NCBI RefSeq assembly: GCF_011764585.1
Contig: NZ_AP022853.1
Location: 248,001-312,000 of the forward strand
Direction: 5' to 3'
Length of the DNA: 64,000 nt
Source of the DNA: Sulfurimicrobium lacus
Lineage (GTDB): Bacteria; Pseudomonadota; Gammaproteobacteria; Burkholderiales; Sulfuricellaceae
Position numbers and translations under genes: made by a program. The notes under the pieces are model-generated. The model did not search any database. It had not been told where the DNA came from and saw only the letters and a program-made list of their open reading frames with translations. Each line of letters opens with the position of its first letter. Positions within the stretch are counted from its first letter, which is position 1. This document shows positions 44,426 through 53,853 of this stretch, piece after piece.

Positions 44426-45655
44426 ATGCCTTTTTTTGCCTATAAAGCCCGCAATGCCCGCGGCGATCTGATCGAGGGCATCCAGGAGGGGGCCGACAGC
44501 GCGGCGGTGGCGGACATGCTGTTCAATAACGGCGTGACGCCGGTCGAAATCGCCGTTTCTGCGAAAGGTCCGGGCACGCAGGGTGAAAGCCTGCTGGAGC
44601 GCATGCAGCGGCAGAGAATCACCTCCGTAGACGTGATGTTGTTTTCGCGCCAGATGTATACCCTGCTTAAGGCGGGTGTGCCGATCATGCGCGCCCTGGG
44701 CGGGTTACAGGAATCCACCCACAATAATTCCATGAAAAAAGTATTGCAGGATACCCGCGAGAGCCTGGACAGCGGGCGCGAATTATCCGCCGCCCTGCGC
44801 CGCCATCCGGAAGTGTTCAGTTCCTTCTACGTCAGCATGCTGCGCGTGGGCGAGGCCACCGGTATGCTGGAGGAAATCTTCCTGCGGCTTTTTTACTACC
44901 TGGAATTCGAAAAAAGCACCCGCGACCAGATCAAGGCGGCGATGCGGTATCCCACCTTCGTCGTCATTGCGATGACGGTGGCGATCATGGTTATCAACCT
45001 GTTCGTGATTCCGGCCTTTGCCAAGGTCTACAAAGGGTTCAATGCGGAACTGCCGCTAATGACCCGGATTTTGATCGGCGCATCGGACTTTACCGTCCAC
45101 TACTGGCCGCTCATGGTGGCGGTCGTGGTGGGAGCGGCGTTTGCCATTCGCGCTTATCTCCGCACGCCGGTGGGAAAATATCAATGGGACAGGATCAAGC
45201 TGCGCTTGCCGGTGGTCGGCAGCATTATCGAGAAAGCGACCCTGGCCCGCTTCGCCCGCAGCTTCGCCCTTGCCAGCCGCAGCGGGGTGCCAATCGTGCA
45301 AGGCATGGGCGTGGTGGCACAGGTGGTGGACAACGATTTTATTGCGAGAAAAGTTGATGACATGCGCGAGGGCGTGGAGCGCGGCGACAGCATCCTGCGC
45401 ACGGCGGTGGCAACGGGTGTATTTACCCCGGTGGTGCTGCAGATGATCGCGGTAGGCGAGGAAACGGGCTCGATCGATGACCTGATGCAGGAAATCGCCG
45501 AAATGTACGAACGCGAAGTGGCATACGAGGTCGCCAATCTGTCCGCCAAGATCGAGCCGATCCTGATCGTCGGCCTGGGTATTCTGGTCCTGATCCTGGC
45601 GCTGGGCGTATTCCTGCCGATATGGGATCTGGGGAAAGTGGCGCTGCACAAGTGA
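44426..45655 (+). CDS. mshG: MSHA inner membrane platform protein MshG
   Basis: Polytopic PilC/GspF family protein of 409 residues that couples MshE to pilin assembly. It has two homologous cytoplasmic helical domains (SRQMYTLLKAGVPIMRALGGL and FARSFALASRSGVPIVQGMG) and three membrane helices (about 172-192, 222-242, 373-395). The start ATG lies only 4 bases after the right arm of the inserted element and has no clear ribosome site, so translation may depend on the upstream four-helix-bundle frame. The GTGA overlap with mshF couples those two. Confidence 0.92.
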   Translation: MPFFAYKARNARGDLIEGIQEGADSAAVADMLFNNGVTPVEIAVSAKGPGTQGESLLERMQRQRITSVDVMLFSRQMYTLLKAGVPIMRALGGLQESTHNNSMKKVLQDTRESLDSGRELSAALRRHPEVFSSFYVSMLRVGEATGMLEEIFLRLFYYLEFEKSTRDQIKAAMRYPTFVVIAMTVAIMVINLFVIPAFAKVYKGFNAELPLMTRILIGASDFTVHYWPLMVAVVVGAAFAIRAYLRTPVGKYQWDRIKLRLPVVGSIIEKATLARFARSFALASRSGVPIVQGMGVVAQVVDNDFIARKVDDMREGVERGDSILRTAVATGVFTPVVLQMIAVGEETGSIDDLMQEIAEMYEREVAYEVANLSAKIEPILIVGLGILVLILALGVFLPIWDLGKVALHK

Positions 45656-46158
45656 GGCGCCGGGAAAGGGGCTTCACCCTGCTGGAATTTGGGGTGGCAG
45701 GCGTGATCCTGAGTGTGCTGGCATTTATATTGCTTGATCGTCTTGCCTACTATCAGGACTTTGCTGAGAAGACAGCAGTGGAAATGACCATCATGAATAT
45801 GCGCTCGGGTTTGCGCTATAGGGTGGCGGAAATGTTGCTACATGGGCAAGAAGCCGAGCTTCCTGGTCTGGCTAGTGAGAATCCAGTCAAATGGCTGGAG
45901 AAACACCCGCCTCAATATGTGGGGGAGAGCAATGTTCTTCATTGGTCTGACTTGCCTCCTGGAAGTTGGGGTTTTGACAAAAATAGACGAGAACTCATCT
46001 ATCGCGTCAAGGGGCGGCAAGACTTTGTATCGGCGAAAAGCGATGAGCAGGGCTTGCGGCTTCATGTTCGGTTGTTAAAAGGCACGCCGTCCCAAAGCGG
46101 GCAAGAGAGAGTGGTGGGGGCGGAATTGGTGCTGGTGGAAAACTACCGCTGGTTTTGA
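45652..46158 (+). CDS. mshF: MshF-like pseudopilin
   Basis: About 168 residues with a type IV prepilin signature: RRRERG before cleavage and FTLLEFGVAGVILSVLAFIL after, including glutamate at +5. The rest has no recognised domain. GTG 45652 overlaps the mshG stop and gives a short leader; ATG 45622 would add ten residues. Assignment as MshF rests on position (after mshG, before the pilins) and size; MshF sequences vary greatly. Base composition looks more AT-rich than in mshE or mshG. Confidence 0.7.
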   Translation: MRRRERGFTLLEFGVAGVILSVLAFILLDRLAYYQDFAEKTAVEMTIMNMRSGLRYRVAEMLLHGQEAELPGLASENPVKWLEKHPPQYVGESNVLHWSDLPPGSWGFDKNRRELIYRVKGRQDFVSAKSDEQGLRLHVRLLKGTPSQSGQERVVGAELVLVENYRWF

Positions 46159-46239
46159 GTGCCTTAATAGGCAGCATAAAGATTAAAATTTTAGTAGCAA
46201 AGATTTTTGCCGATATATCTGATAGACAAAGGAAATAAA

Positions 46240-46719
46240 ATGAAATACAAGCAAACAGGCTTCACCTTGATTGAGCTGATCGTAGTGATCCTGATTCTTG
46301 GCATCCTCGCTGCGACGGCCTTGCCAAGGTTTATCAATGCGCAACAGGATGCGCGCATTGCTAAAGCGCAGGGAATATATGGCGCGGTTCGCTCTGCGGC
46401 TGCGCTGGGCAAGGCACGCTGCGAGCTTGATCTGGGGCGTGGGCTGGTTGCTGCCGGAACATGCGGAAACGCTGCACCACAGGTGAATATGGACGGCACG
46501 CTGGTCAATATCGTGAACCGCTACCCGGCAGCCACAGCTGCGGGGATTATCGCTGCGGCACAGCTTGGCGCGGCAACGGATGGCCTTACGATTGTGGCCG
46601 GCAACCCAATTCTGATTGAAGTGAATGGGGCGACAACAGTGGCGACCTGTAGTGTTTCCTATACAGCTGCGACGGCTGCACTCGCTCCGGTAATTACAGT
46701 AAATACTGCAGGATGTTGA
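46240..46719 (+). CDS. mshB: MSHA pilin, MshB-like
   Basis: Type IV prepilin of 159 residues: MKYKQTG then [20 protein letters not shown] with glutamate at +5. The globular part has four cysteines (ARCELD, GTCGNA, ATCSVS, final AGC) that can form disulfides. AAAGGA stands before the ATG. It lies directly before the likely major pilin; whether this or the next is the main subunit is not certain from sequence. Confidence 0.82.
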   Translation: MKYKQTGFTLIELIVVILILGILAATALPRFINAQQDARIAKAQGIYGAVRSAAALGKARCELDLGRGLVAAGTCGNAAPQVNMDGTLVNIVNRYPAATAAGIIAAAQLGAATDGLTIVAGNPILIEVNGATTVATCSVSYTAATAALAPVITVNTAGC

Positions 46720-46757
46720 TGTATAGGTTTTTTTAATTTTTTATAGTGGAGCAAGTG

Positions 46758-47168
46758 ATGAACAAGATACAAAACGGTTTTACCCTGATTGAACTGGTGG
46801 TGGTGATCGTGATCCTCGGCATTTTGGCCGCGACGGCGTTGCCGAAATTCGTTGATTTGTCGTCAGATGCCAAAACTGCGGCTGCAGCCGGCATTGCAGG
46901 TGGCATTTCTTCCGCCGCTTCGATTAATTATGCGGCACGGAAGGCGAATCCTTTGAAGGGTGTTGCATATAAATCCGCAACTGCTTGTGCATCGGCACAA
47001 ATTCAAACGATTATGCAGTCAACACTCGATACGGCCAACTATACCTACGCTGCAGTTGGCGCTCAAGATTGCTCGGCCGTCGCAAGTGACGGTACTGTCA
47101 TTAGCTGTGCCGTAACTCCGACGACTAGTGGCACGGCAGCAACTGCTACTGTGATCTGTGCCCAATAA
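46758..47168 (+). CDS. mshA: MSHA major pilin MshA-like
   Basis: Short type IV prepilin of 136 residues: leader MNKIQNG, then [20 protein letters not shown]. The pattern VDLSSDAKTAAAAGIAGGISSAASINYAAR is typical of MshA. Four cysteines lie in the C-terminal half. GGAG precedes the ATG by 8 bases. A terminator 70 bases downstream would keep pilin transcripts abundant relative to the minor pilin genes, which fits the major subunit. Confidence 0.85.
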   Translation: MNKIQNGFTLIELVVVIVILGILAATALPKFVDLSSDAKTAAAAGIAGGISSAASINYAARKANPLKGVAYKSATACASAQIQTIMQSTLDTANYTYAAVGAQDCSAVASDGTVISCAVTPTTSGTAATATVICAQ

Positions 47169-47184
47169 GATGCTTGGGCTCATG

Positions 47185-47218
47185 AGAATCAAAAAGGGTC
47201 AGAGACCAGTTTGATTCT
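47185..47218. repeat. REP-like palindrome after mshA
   Basis: AGAATCAAA at 47185-47193 and TTTGATTCT at 47210-47218 are exact inverted copies; inside is GGTC-AGA-GACC. The GGGTCAGAGACC core resembles repeats accompanying RAYT-type transposases in other genomes. No such transposase is in the window. Confidence 0.6.
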
Positions 47219-47241
47219 ACGATGCTGGATTGTCATGCGAT

Positions 47242-47268
47242 AAAAGGGGTGCGAAAGCGCTCCTTTTT
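47242..47268 (+). terminator. Intrinsic terminator downstream of the pilin genes
   Basis: AAAAGGGGTGC, loop GAAA, GCGCTCCTTTTT makes an imperfect stem followed by T. The rest of the 257-base gap up to mshC holds no gene that I can support. Confidence 0.75.
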
Positions 47269-47425
47269 CGCTTTGATCAACACAGCCGGTTTGTTGTTCA
47301 GAATGAGATAAAAGTGATGCGACATTCCTGTCTGCTTGGTCAGAGTATCGGCGGTTATCTGAGCGGTGAGGCAACCAGTGACATTCGTCGCGAGTACTTG
47401 AGTGCCTAGACGGGCAAGGGGCGGA

Positions 47426-47956
47426 ATGAGGTTTGAGACAAATCATCTGATGCGTGGGCCGTGCTCCTTGCCGAGATGCGCTGGCGGTTTGTCCTCAAGT
47501 GTTGTGGCCGAGGGGTTCACCCTGATTGAACTGGTTGTTATCCTGATCATTGTCGGGGTGCTGGCCATGGCGGCGCTCCCGCGTTTTTTTGACCGGCAGT
47601 CGTTTGATGCGCGCGGTTTCTACGATCAGGCGCTGTCTATGGCGCGCTACGGCCAGAAGGTGGCGATTGCTCAACATACGGATGTATTTTTTAATGCTGA
47701 TGCGGCGAGTAATACCATTTGCCTGACTTATGTGGCCGACGCCGGCTGCACCAACCTCGGGGGAGTTGCCAATCCGGCCGACGGGAAAAAATTCAGCAAA
47801 ACCGCCCCTACCGGTGTGACGCTGTCAGCATCGACTTCGTTCTCGTTTTCCGCCTTGGGTAAACCCAATCCCGATGCTGCCGTATCGTTTGGCATCGTGG
47901 GCGACGGCATGACACGCACTGTTACCGTGGAACGCGAGACCGGTTATGTCCACTAG
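47426..47956 (+). CDS. mshC: MSHA minor pilin MshC-like
   Basis: Prepilin-like protein of about 176 residues. A longer leader (about 30 residues from ATG 47426, which has GGGGCGG upstream) ends AEG before FTLIELVVILIIVGVLAMAALPRFF. The body resembles GspH/MshC: SFDARGFYDQALSMARYGQKVAIAQ. An ATG at 47450 would shorten the leader. The end overlaps the mshD start by 11 bases. Confidence 0.82.
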   Translation: MRFETNHLMRGPCSLPRCAGGLSSSVVAEGFTLIELVVILIIVGVLAMAALPRFFDRQSFDARGFYDQALSMARYGQKVAIAQHTDVFFNADAASNTICLTYVADAGCTNLGGVANPADGKKFSKTAPTGVTLSASTSFSFSALGKPNPDAAVSFGIVGDGMTRTVTVERETGYVH

Positions 47957-48542
47957 AGCGTTTCAGGTTGGCATCTCCCTGATCGAGCTGGTGATATTTA
48001 TCGTCATCGTCTCGGTCGGGGTGGCGGGCATCCTGTCCGTGATGAACGTGACTGTATTGCATAGCGCCGATCCAATCATCCAGAAGCAGGCGGTGTCCAT
48101 CGCCGAATCGCTGCTGGAGGAAATCGAGTTGCAGCCGATCACCTGGTGCGACCCCAACGACGACAATGCGACTACCGCCACCAGCGCTGCCGGCTGCGCC
48201 GCCATGCCAGAGGGGATGGGTCCGGAGGCGGCTTTCGGCGTCAATCAGCTCCATGCCGAGAGCCGTTATCAGGATATCAACGGTGGCGATTCGCCATTCG
48301 ACAATGTCAACGATTACAACGGCTTTTCCATGGTCGGCATTCGCGGCATCGACGCCAACGCCACCGTGCTGCCGGGGCTCGGCGCATACAGCGCCAACGT
48401 GGCCATCACCGCGGCTGGCGCGGCTTTCGGCCTTGCGGCTGATGATGCGCTGCGAATCGATGTGCGGGTGACCGGGCCGGGCAACACCGATATCACATTG
48501 ACGGGCTACCGCTTCCGCTACGCCCCGAATGCCGCCGGATGA
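47946..48542 (+). CDS. mshD: MSHA minor pilin MshD-like
   Basis: Prepilin-like protein of 198 residues: leader MSTRAFQVG, then ISLIELVIFIVIVSVGVAGIL with glutamate at +5. AVSIAESLLEEIELQPITWC is a typical MshD/PilV segment. It sits within a run of minor pilin genes with overlapping ends, so the set is likely translated together. Confidence 0.85.
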   Translation: MSTRAFQVGISLIELVIFIVIVSVGVAGILSVMNVTVLHSADPIIQKQAVSIAESLLEEIELQPITWCDPNDDNATTATSAAGCAAMPEGMGPEAAFGVNQLHAESRYQDINGGDSPFDNVNDYNGFSMVGIRGIDANATVLPGLGAYSANVAITAAGAAFGLAADDALRIDVRVTGPGNTDITLTGYRFRYAPNAAG

Positions 48543-48558
48543 CGAAATCTTGACGAAA

Positions 48559-49416
48559 ATGGCGAAATTCCAGAGCGGGTTCACTCTCGTCGAAGCGGTG
48601 ATGGTGATCGTGATCACCGGCATCGTTGCCTCTATGGTGGCGGTGTTCATCAAAACACCGGTGGATGCCTACTTCGATTCTGCACGTCGCGCCGGGCTGA
48701 CGGACGCCGCCGACACTGCGCTGCGACGCATCGGGCGCGACGTGCGCCTCTCCCTGCCCAACAGCATGCGTCCGCACGGGGCTGGCGTGACGGCGATCGA
48801 GTTTCTGCAAACCACCGCCGGCGGCCGCTACGATGCGGATGCGGCCGATAGCGGCAACTGCTTTACCACCGGTTGTACCGGTATCACCACGTTCGGCGAC
48901 CTCGTCCCTGCCACTGCAATTGCTGCCGGAGCCGACCGCCTGGTGATCTACAACCAGTACAACAACGAAGGCGGTGACTGTGCGGCAGCCACCAACCCCA
49001 GCGCTTATTGTGGTCATAACGCACCGTTCATCACGGGTGCTGCGGATGGCGGCACTCAGGACGCCGTGTCGTTTGCCGCCACCGTTTTCACCCCGCCGGG
49101 CGGCTCGCCGGGCAGGCGTTTCCAGATCGTATCCGGGCCGGTGAGCTACGTCTGCGCTGGCGCTGGCCTGGACCCCGGCGGCAACGGTACCGGCACGCTG
49201 CGGCGCTACTGGGGCTACCCGTTGGCTGCCGTGCAGGCAGTGCCGCCTGTAGGTGGAAACAACGCCTTGCTGGCACAGAATGTCAGCAGCTGCGGTTTTA
49301 CTTACCAGGCCGGCACCTCGGAACGCTACGCCCTGGTGGGCATCAACCTGCAACTGACCCAGAGCAACGAAACGGTGAGCCTGTATTATGAAGTGCATGT
49401 CAACAATATCCCCTGA
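48559..49416 (+). CDS. mshO: MSHA minor pilin MshO-like
   Basis: Prepilin-like protein of about 285 residues: MAKFQSG, then FTLVEAVMVIVITGIVASMV. The downstream YFDSARRAGLTDAADTALRRIGRDVR helix is the PilW/MshO pattern, and the body is Gly- and Asp-rich with several cysteine pairs. ATG 48559 is used; TTG 48550 and ATG 48529 are also in frame and ribosome sites are weak for all. Confidence 0.83.
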   Translation: MAKFQSGFTLVEAVMVIVITGIVASMVAVFIKTPVDAYFDSARRAGLTDAADTALRRIGRDVRLSLPNSMRPHGAGVTAIEFLQTTAGGRYDADAADSGNCFTTGCTGITTFGDLVPATAIAAGADRLVIYNQYNNEGGDCAAATNPSAYCGHNAPFITGAADGGTQDAVSFAATVFTPPGGSPGRRFQIVSGPVSYVCAGAGLDPGGNGTGTLRRYWGYPLAAVQAVPPVGGNNALLAQNVSSCGFTYQAGTSERYALVGINLQLTQSNETVSLYYEVHVNNIP

Positions 49417-49912
49417 GGGCGCAGCAGTGCCGGTGTCCAGGCAACAGGGCTTCACCATGGTATCGGCGATTTTTCTGCTGGTTGTCCTGGCGGCGCTGGG
49501 CGCATTCATGCTGACTTTTTCCTCGGTGCAGCACACTACGGCGACGACCGACATCCAGGGTTCCCGCGCCTATCAGGCGGCGCGCGCAGGCATCGAATGG
49601 GCCGCCTTCCAGGTGCTCGATCCGGCAGGCGCTTCCGTGGTGGCCCCCACAAACCCGGCCTGGCCGAACTTCCCGGCCTGCCCGGCGGGGCCATTCCCGG
49701 TGGCAGGCTTCGCCGGCACGAATCTGGCTGGGTTCGCCGTGACAGTGGCCTGTGTGCGTTCCGACCATACCGAAGGGAGCATGAATGTGGTGGTCTATCA
49801 GCTCACTTCGACTGCTACCGGTGGTGCCGGGAGTTATGCGGTGACACGGGTAATCAATACCTCGGTCAGCAAATGCCGCAATCCCGACGCGCCGGCGCCG
49901 TATGAGTGCTGA
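49388..49912 (+). CDS. mshP: MSHA biogenesis protein MshP
   Basis: Protein of 174 residues with a PilX-like N-terminal segment SRQQG then FTMVSAIFLLVVLAALGAFML; it lacks glutamate at +5, as expected for MshP. The SRAYQAARAGIEWAAFQVL helix is conserved in PilX/MshP. The start overlaps mshO by 29 bases; a second ATG at 49397 is possible. It ends with cysteines in SKCRNPDAPAPYEC. Confidence 0.85.
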   Translation: MKCMSTISPEGAAVPVSRQQGFTMVSAIFLLVVLAALGAFMLTFSSVQHTTATTDIQGSRAYQAARAGIEWAAFQVLDPAGASVVAPTNPAWPNFPACPAGPFPVAGFAGTNLAGFAVTVACVRSDHTEGSMNVVVYQLTSTATGGAGSYAVTRVINTSVSKCRNPDAPAPYEC

Positions 49913-49959
49913 GCATATGCGTCTGAACGGGAACATCGCTTGTTATGTGGAGAGTCGGG

Positions 49960-52900
49960 ATGTTTGAATTTGCCAGGAATCACGGTCTGACCGGGAGGCG
50001 TATCCCTCGTTGTTTTCGCTGGCAGGTGCTGTGTTTGGCGCTGATCTGGAGCGGGCAGGCCAGCGCGGCGACGCAGACGATGAGCCCGACTACGTGCTCG
50101 AACGTAACAGGAACAGGGTCGCTGGCCTGGGGCAGCCCGGGCAATGCGCTGGCCAACGACACCAGCTACGCGACCGTGTCGCTTAATGATTCTCAGGTCA
50201 GCAATTATCTGCAGTGTACAGGCTATGGATTTACCATCCCGGCAGGCGCGACGATCAATGGCGTGACCGTCAATGTCGAGCGCATGGCTACCAATTCAGG
50301 TATTCAGGATGCGGCCATGCGGCTGGTCAGGGCCGGCACCATTCAGTCAACCGATCGCTCAACCACCACCGCGTACCCGACTACCTCGGCTTACGAGGCC
50401 CACGGTGGCGCGGCCGATTTATGGGGGGGGAGTTGGACGGTTGCCGATATTAATAACGCCAACTTTGGCGCGGCTATGGCTGCGGCAAAGCCAGGGTCCA
50501 CGGGAGGGGCGCGTACCGCCAGCGTGGATCATATCGAGATAACGGTCACCTATACGCCGCCGGCCGCGCCTTTTTCCTGTACTCCGCCTCCCAATACCCC
50601 GGCCGGGCTCAGCCTGACCTGCGTGTGCGACACCTTCGGTCGCGCCAGCCTCAATCCTTCCACCATATTCGGCGCCAACTGGATCGTGTCCACCAGCGAT
50701 AGCACCGGCATCCTGCCAAGCATCGTGAACTCCGGCTATCTGCGCCTGACCAACAATACCGGCAACAACGCCAAGGCGGCCACCGTGCCGGGTATTTTCC
50801 CGGCGGCCGGCAACTATATCTCGGTCGAGTTTCAGCAATATGCCTACAACGGCAGCGGGGCCGACGGGATCGCCGTGACCCTGTCAGATTATTCCGTGCC
50901 GGCCGTGCCAGGCGCTTACGGCGGTTCGCTGGGTTATGCGCAGAAAACAGGGATTGTTGGGTTTGCCGGGGGATGGATTGGCGTCGCGCTGGATGAATAT
51001 GGCAACTACCAGAATCCAACCGAGGGGCGTATCGGCGGGCCGGGGTTTAGGGTGGATTCGGTGGGAATGCGCGGCTCGGGCTCGGGCATGCTCGGCTACA
51101 ACTGGCTTGGCGGCACCGCCACCCTGAACCCGCAGATAGATAACAATACCTCCAGCACACCTTCGCTGGGTTATTACTATCAGGTGGTTGTCGATGCCCG
51201 CAATGAACCCGCCAGCACGGCGGTTGCCGTCAACCGCGATACCGGCGCCGGCTATGCCTCGTTGATCAGCATTCCAAACGTGTATGCCGCCGCTACGGCC
51301 CAGGGGTTCACACAGGCGCCGGTCCCGAGCAACTGGCAGATATCTTTCACCGGCTCCACCGGCGGCTCAACAAACATCCACGAGATCGGCAGCCTGCGCA
51401 TCTGCGCCTCGACCATCTGGCCGCCTTCTGGCGGCACGGCCAGCGGATTCAATGCCATCGACGAGGCCTATGGCAACGCTTCTGTGTCTCCGCGCGTTCC
51501 GGTGCAGAACTACCTGAACGGCCACATTTATATGAAAGTGGTCGGGACGCCCTTCAAGCTTAACGTGGCCGCGCTTGCCAACAACCAGATACAGACGGCC
51601 TATGTGGTCTCCGGCAGCAAATCGGTGACCGTCAAGCTGGTGGACAACAGCGACGGCGCATGCGTTCTCGACAGTACCCAGCCCAACTACTGCAGTGCCG
51701 CCTGCACCAGCAAGACGGCGGTCACTGGCGGCAGTCAGACGCTCACTTTCACTTCCGCTTATCTGGGGCAGCAACAGTCGGGCGACTTTACGCTCAATAC
51801 GGCTTACAAGAACCTGGCCGCCATCATCAGCGACGGAACCGTCACCGCCTGTTCGACCGATGCGTTTTCGGTGCGTCCGCTGGGCATCACGCCGGTAACT
51901 TCGGCCAACGCGACCAACGCCGGAACCAGCGGTCTCCCGATTTTCAAGGCAGGAAGCGACAGTTTTTCGCTGACCGCAACTACAACCGGCATCGCCGGCA
52001 ACCCCAGCGGTTACACCGGCGTTCTGAAGGTCAATAACTCGACAATTCAGGCGATTTCCCCAGCCACAGTGGCCGGCACAGTCGCGGGTACTTTCCCGGC
52101 GGCCACCCCCGGCACGCCATCCTCCGTTGCCACGGGCAACTTCACCTACAGCGAAGTGGGCGCCTTCCTGCTGCCCGGCTACAACCCGGCCACTGATGTC
52201 ACCTCGCCGCGCGGCGTTTTCGATGGCGTGGCCACGGCGAGCGAATGCGCGACACCCGTGACGCCGGCGCAGTGCGATGCCTTCCGGGCGGCCACCTGGA
52301 CCGGTGTGGACAGCGTCAGCAGCAAGGGAGACTGCATTCTGGACAGCTACCGTAACACACGGGATACCAGCGGCAGCTTCAGCACCAACCCCAATTATGG
52401 AAAATTCGGTTGCAGTTTCGGTTTGACCACCACGACCGCGGGATTCGGCCGCTTCGTTCCCGATCACTTTTCGCTCATTTCCGCGCAAACCAGGCAGCGC
52501 AGCGACATTGCTTCCGCCTACGCGATGACCCGCGAAACGACGGGCACCGTTGTGGCCGGCATGTCCCAGCTGACGGTTGCGGATATGACCGATTTCGTCG
52601 TGGGGGACGCGGTCGTGGTGTTCGGTGCCGGTACCGGGGGCAAAGATCTGCTCGCCAGCGTGACGGCAGCAGCCGGCAACTTGCTGACCTTGAGTACGCC
52701 CGCCAGCATCGGCGTCACTGCTGCCCCGGTATTCAAACGCCTCGGTTTCACCTACATGGACGAGCCATTGCAACTGGTGCTTGCCCTGGAGGCGCGCAAC
52801 GCTGCCGGCGGCAAGACCCAGAACTACGCCACCTCCACCGGTCTGGCGAAACTGGACAACTCCAGCCTGACAGGCACGGCCAACAATTCCTGGGGCTTGT

Positions 52901-53790
52901 CCGGTGTCGTCAACAACCTTTACGGGCTGGCCGGTTGCCGTGCCTTGTTCAGCGGCGTCACTACCGCCTACAGCAGCGGTTGCGCTGCACTGCCTGCCAG
53001 CGTGCCGACAGCACCCTATGCCGCGAGCGCTGCCCGCGTATCCCCGTCAAATACCGGTGCGGTGATCTGGACCGCAGGGGCGACATCCCTGGCCACGAAC
53101 GTAACCCTGAAACGGGCCAGCAAACCCGATGGCGCGTTCAATTTCACCAACGGTACCTTCGCCCTCGGCATCTGGCCCAAGGACGGCGACGGCATCACGC
53201 TCCTCAGCGCCAACGATGGCAGCAGCCTGCAGGGCGCGGCGAAGAGTCTCGATGTGGATGCCGCTGCCGGGGCCGATGTAGTGGCGGTGGGCGTGGCCGA
53301 CATGCGCTTCGGCCGGATGCGTTTCTCGAACGCTTACGGCTCGGAACTGCTGGATCTGTCGCTGCCGATGGAAGTGCAGTACTGGAACTGGAACTCGAAC
53401 GGCGGCGCTTTTGCCAGGAATACGCTGGATTCCAGCACGTTCCTGGTCAACACCGCGGCCGCCGCGACCAATTTCAGCCTGTCCAATTACCGTCGCGGCC
53501 TGGCAGCGGGCGAAACCAGCTTGCTGCCTGCGGCAATCGTCACGTTCAGCCAGGGAGCCGCAAGCATGCGCCTTGCGCGACCCGGTGCCGGAAACAGCGG
53601 CAGCGTGAAAGTTTGCGCGGACCTCGATGCGGCAGCGGGGTCGGGCGATACCACTTGCGCGGCAGCGGGTGCCGTTGCCAACCTGCCCTACCTGCAGGGT
53701 GGCGCAGGTTTCAATGTGGATCCTTCCGCCGATGCAACTTTCGGAACGTTCAAGAGCGGGCCCGTGATTTATCTGCGCGAAGGCTATTGA
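49960..53790 (+). CDS. mshQ: Large secreted MSHA-associated protein MshQ
   Basis: About 1276 residues, the largest protein here. A signal peptide (WQVLCLALIWSGQASA) is followed by a beta-rich region to about 190, a lectin-like region (about 210-490, CDTFGRASLNPSTIFGANWIV, GADGIAVTLSD, GYAQKTGIVGFAGGWIGVAL), and a C-terminal half that matches the DUF6701 domain of MshQ (SNAYGSELLDLSLPMEVQYWN). It is rich in Thr, Ser, Gly and Ala. It may sit at the pilus tip or cell surface as an adhesin; its exact role in MSHA is not settled. ATG 49960 has GGAG upstream. Confidence 0.87.
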   Translation: MFEFARNHGLTGRRIPRCFRWQVLCLALIWSGQASAATQTMSPTTCSNVTGTGSLAWGSPGNALANDTSYATVSLNDSQVSNYLQCTGYGFTIPAGATINGVTVNVERMATNSGIQDAAMRLVRAGTIQSTDRSTTTAYPTTSAYEAHGGAADLWGGSWTVADINNANFGAAMAAAKPGSTGGARTASVDHIEITVTYTPPAAPFSCTPPPNTPAGLSLTCVCDTFGRASLNPSTIFGANWIVSTSDSTGILPSIVNSGYLRLTNNTGNNAKAATVPGIFPAAGNYISVEFQQYAYNGSGADGIAVTLSDYSVPAVPGAYGGSLGYAQKTGIVGFAGGWIGVALDEYGNYQNPTEGRIGGPGFRVDSVGMRGSGSGMLGYNWLGGTATLNPQIDNNTSSTPSLGYYYQVVVDARNEPASTAVAVNRDTGAGYASLISIPNVYAAATAQGFTQAPVPSNWQISFTGSTGGSTNIHEIGSLRICASTIWPPSGGTASGFNAIDEAYGNASVSPRVPVQNYLNGHIYMKVVGTPFKLNVAALANNQIQTAYVVSGSKSVTVKLVDNSDGACVLDSTQPNYCSAACTSKTAVTGGSQTLTFTSAYLGQQQSGDFTLNTAYKNLAAIISDGTVTACSTDAFSVRPLGITPVTSANATNAGTSGLPIFKAGSDSFSLTATTTGIAGNPSGYTGVLKVNNSTIQAISPATVAGTVAGTFPAATPGTPSSVATGNFTYSEVGAFLLPGYNPATDVTSPRGVFDGVATASECATPVTPAQCDAFRAATWTGVDSVSSKGDCILDSYRNTRDTSGSFSTNPNYGKFGCSFGLTTTTAGFGRFVPDHFSLISAQTRQRSDIASAYAMTRETTGTVVAGMSQLTVADMTDFVVGDAVVVFGAGTGGKDLLASVTAAAGNLLTLSTPASIGVTAAPVFKRLGFTYMDEPLQLVLALEARNAAGGKTQNYATSTGLAKLDNSSLTGTANNSWGLSGVVNNLYGLAGCRALFSGVTTAYSSGCAALPASVPTAPYAASAARVSPSNTGAVIWTAGATSLATNVTLKRASKPDGAFNFTNGTFALGIWPKDGDGITLLSANDGSSLQGAAKSLDVDAAAGADVVAVGVADMRFGRMRFSNAYGSELLDLSLPMEVQYWNWNSNGGAFARNTLDSSTFLVNTAAAATNFSLSNYRRGLAAGETSLLPAAIVTFSQGAASMRLARPGAGNSGSVKVCADLDAAAGSGDTTCAAAGAVANLPYLQGGAGFNVDPSADATFGTFKSGPVIYLREGY

Positions 53791-53853
53791 AAACCAATTG
53801 ACAACAATGACTTATTCGTTTAACTTCGAGCCGGTTATCTGATCGGCCCATTT

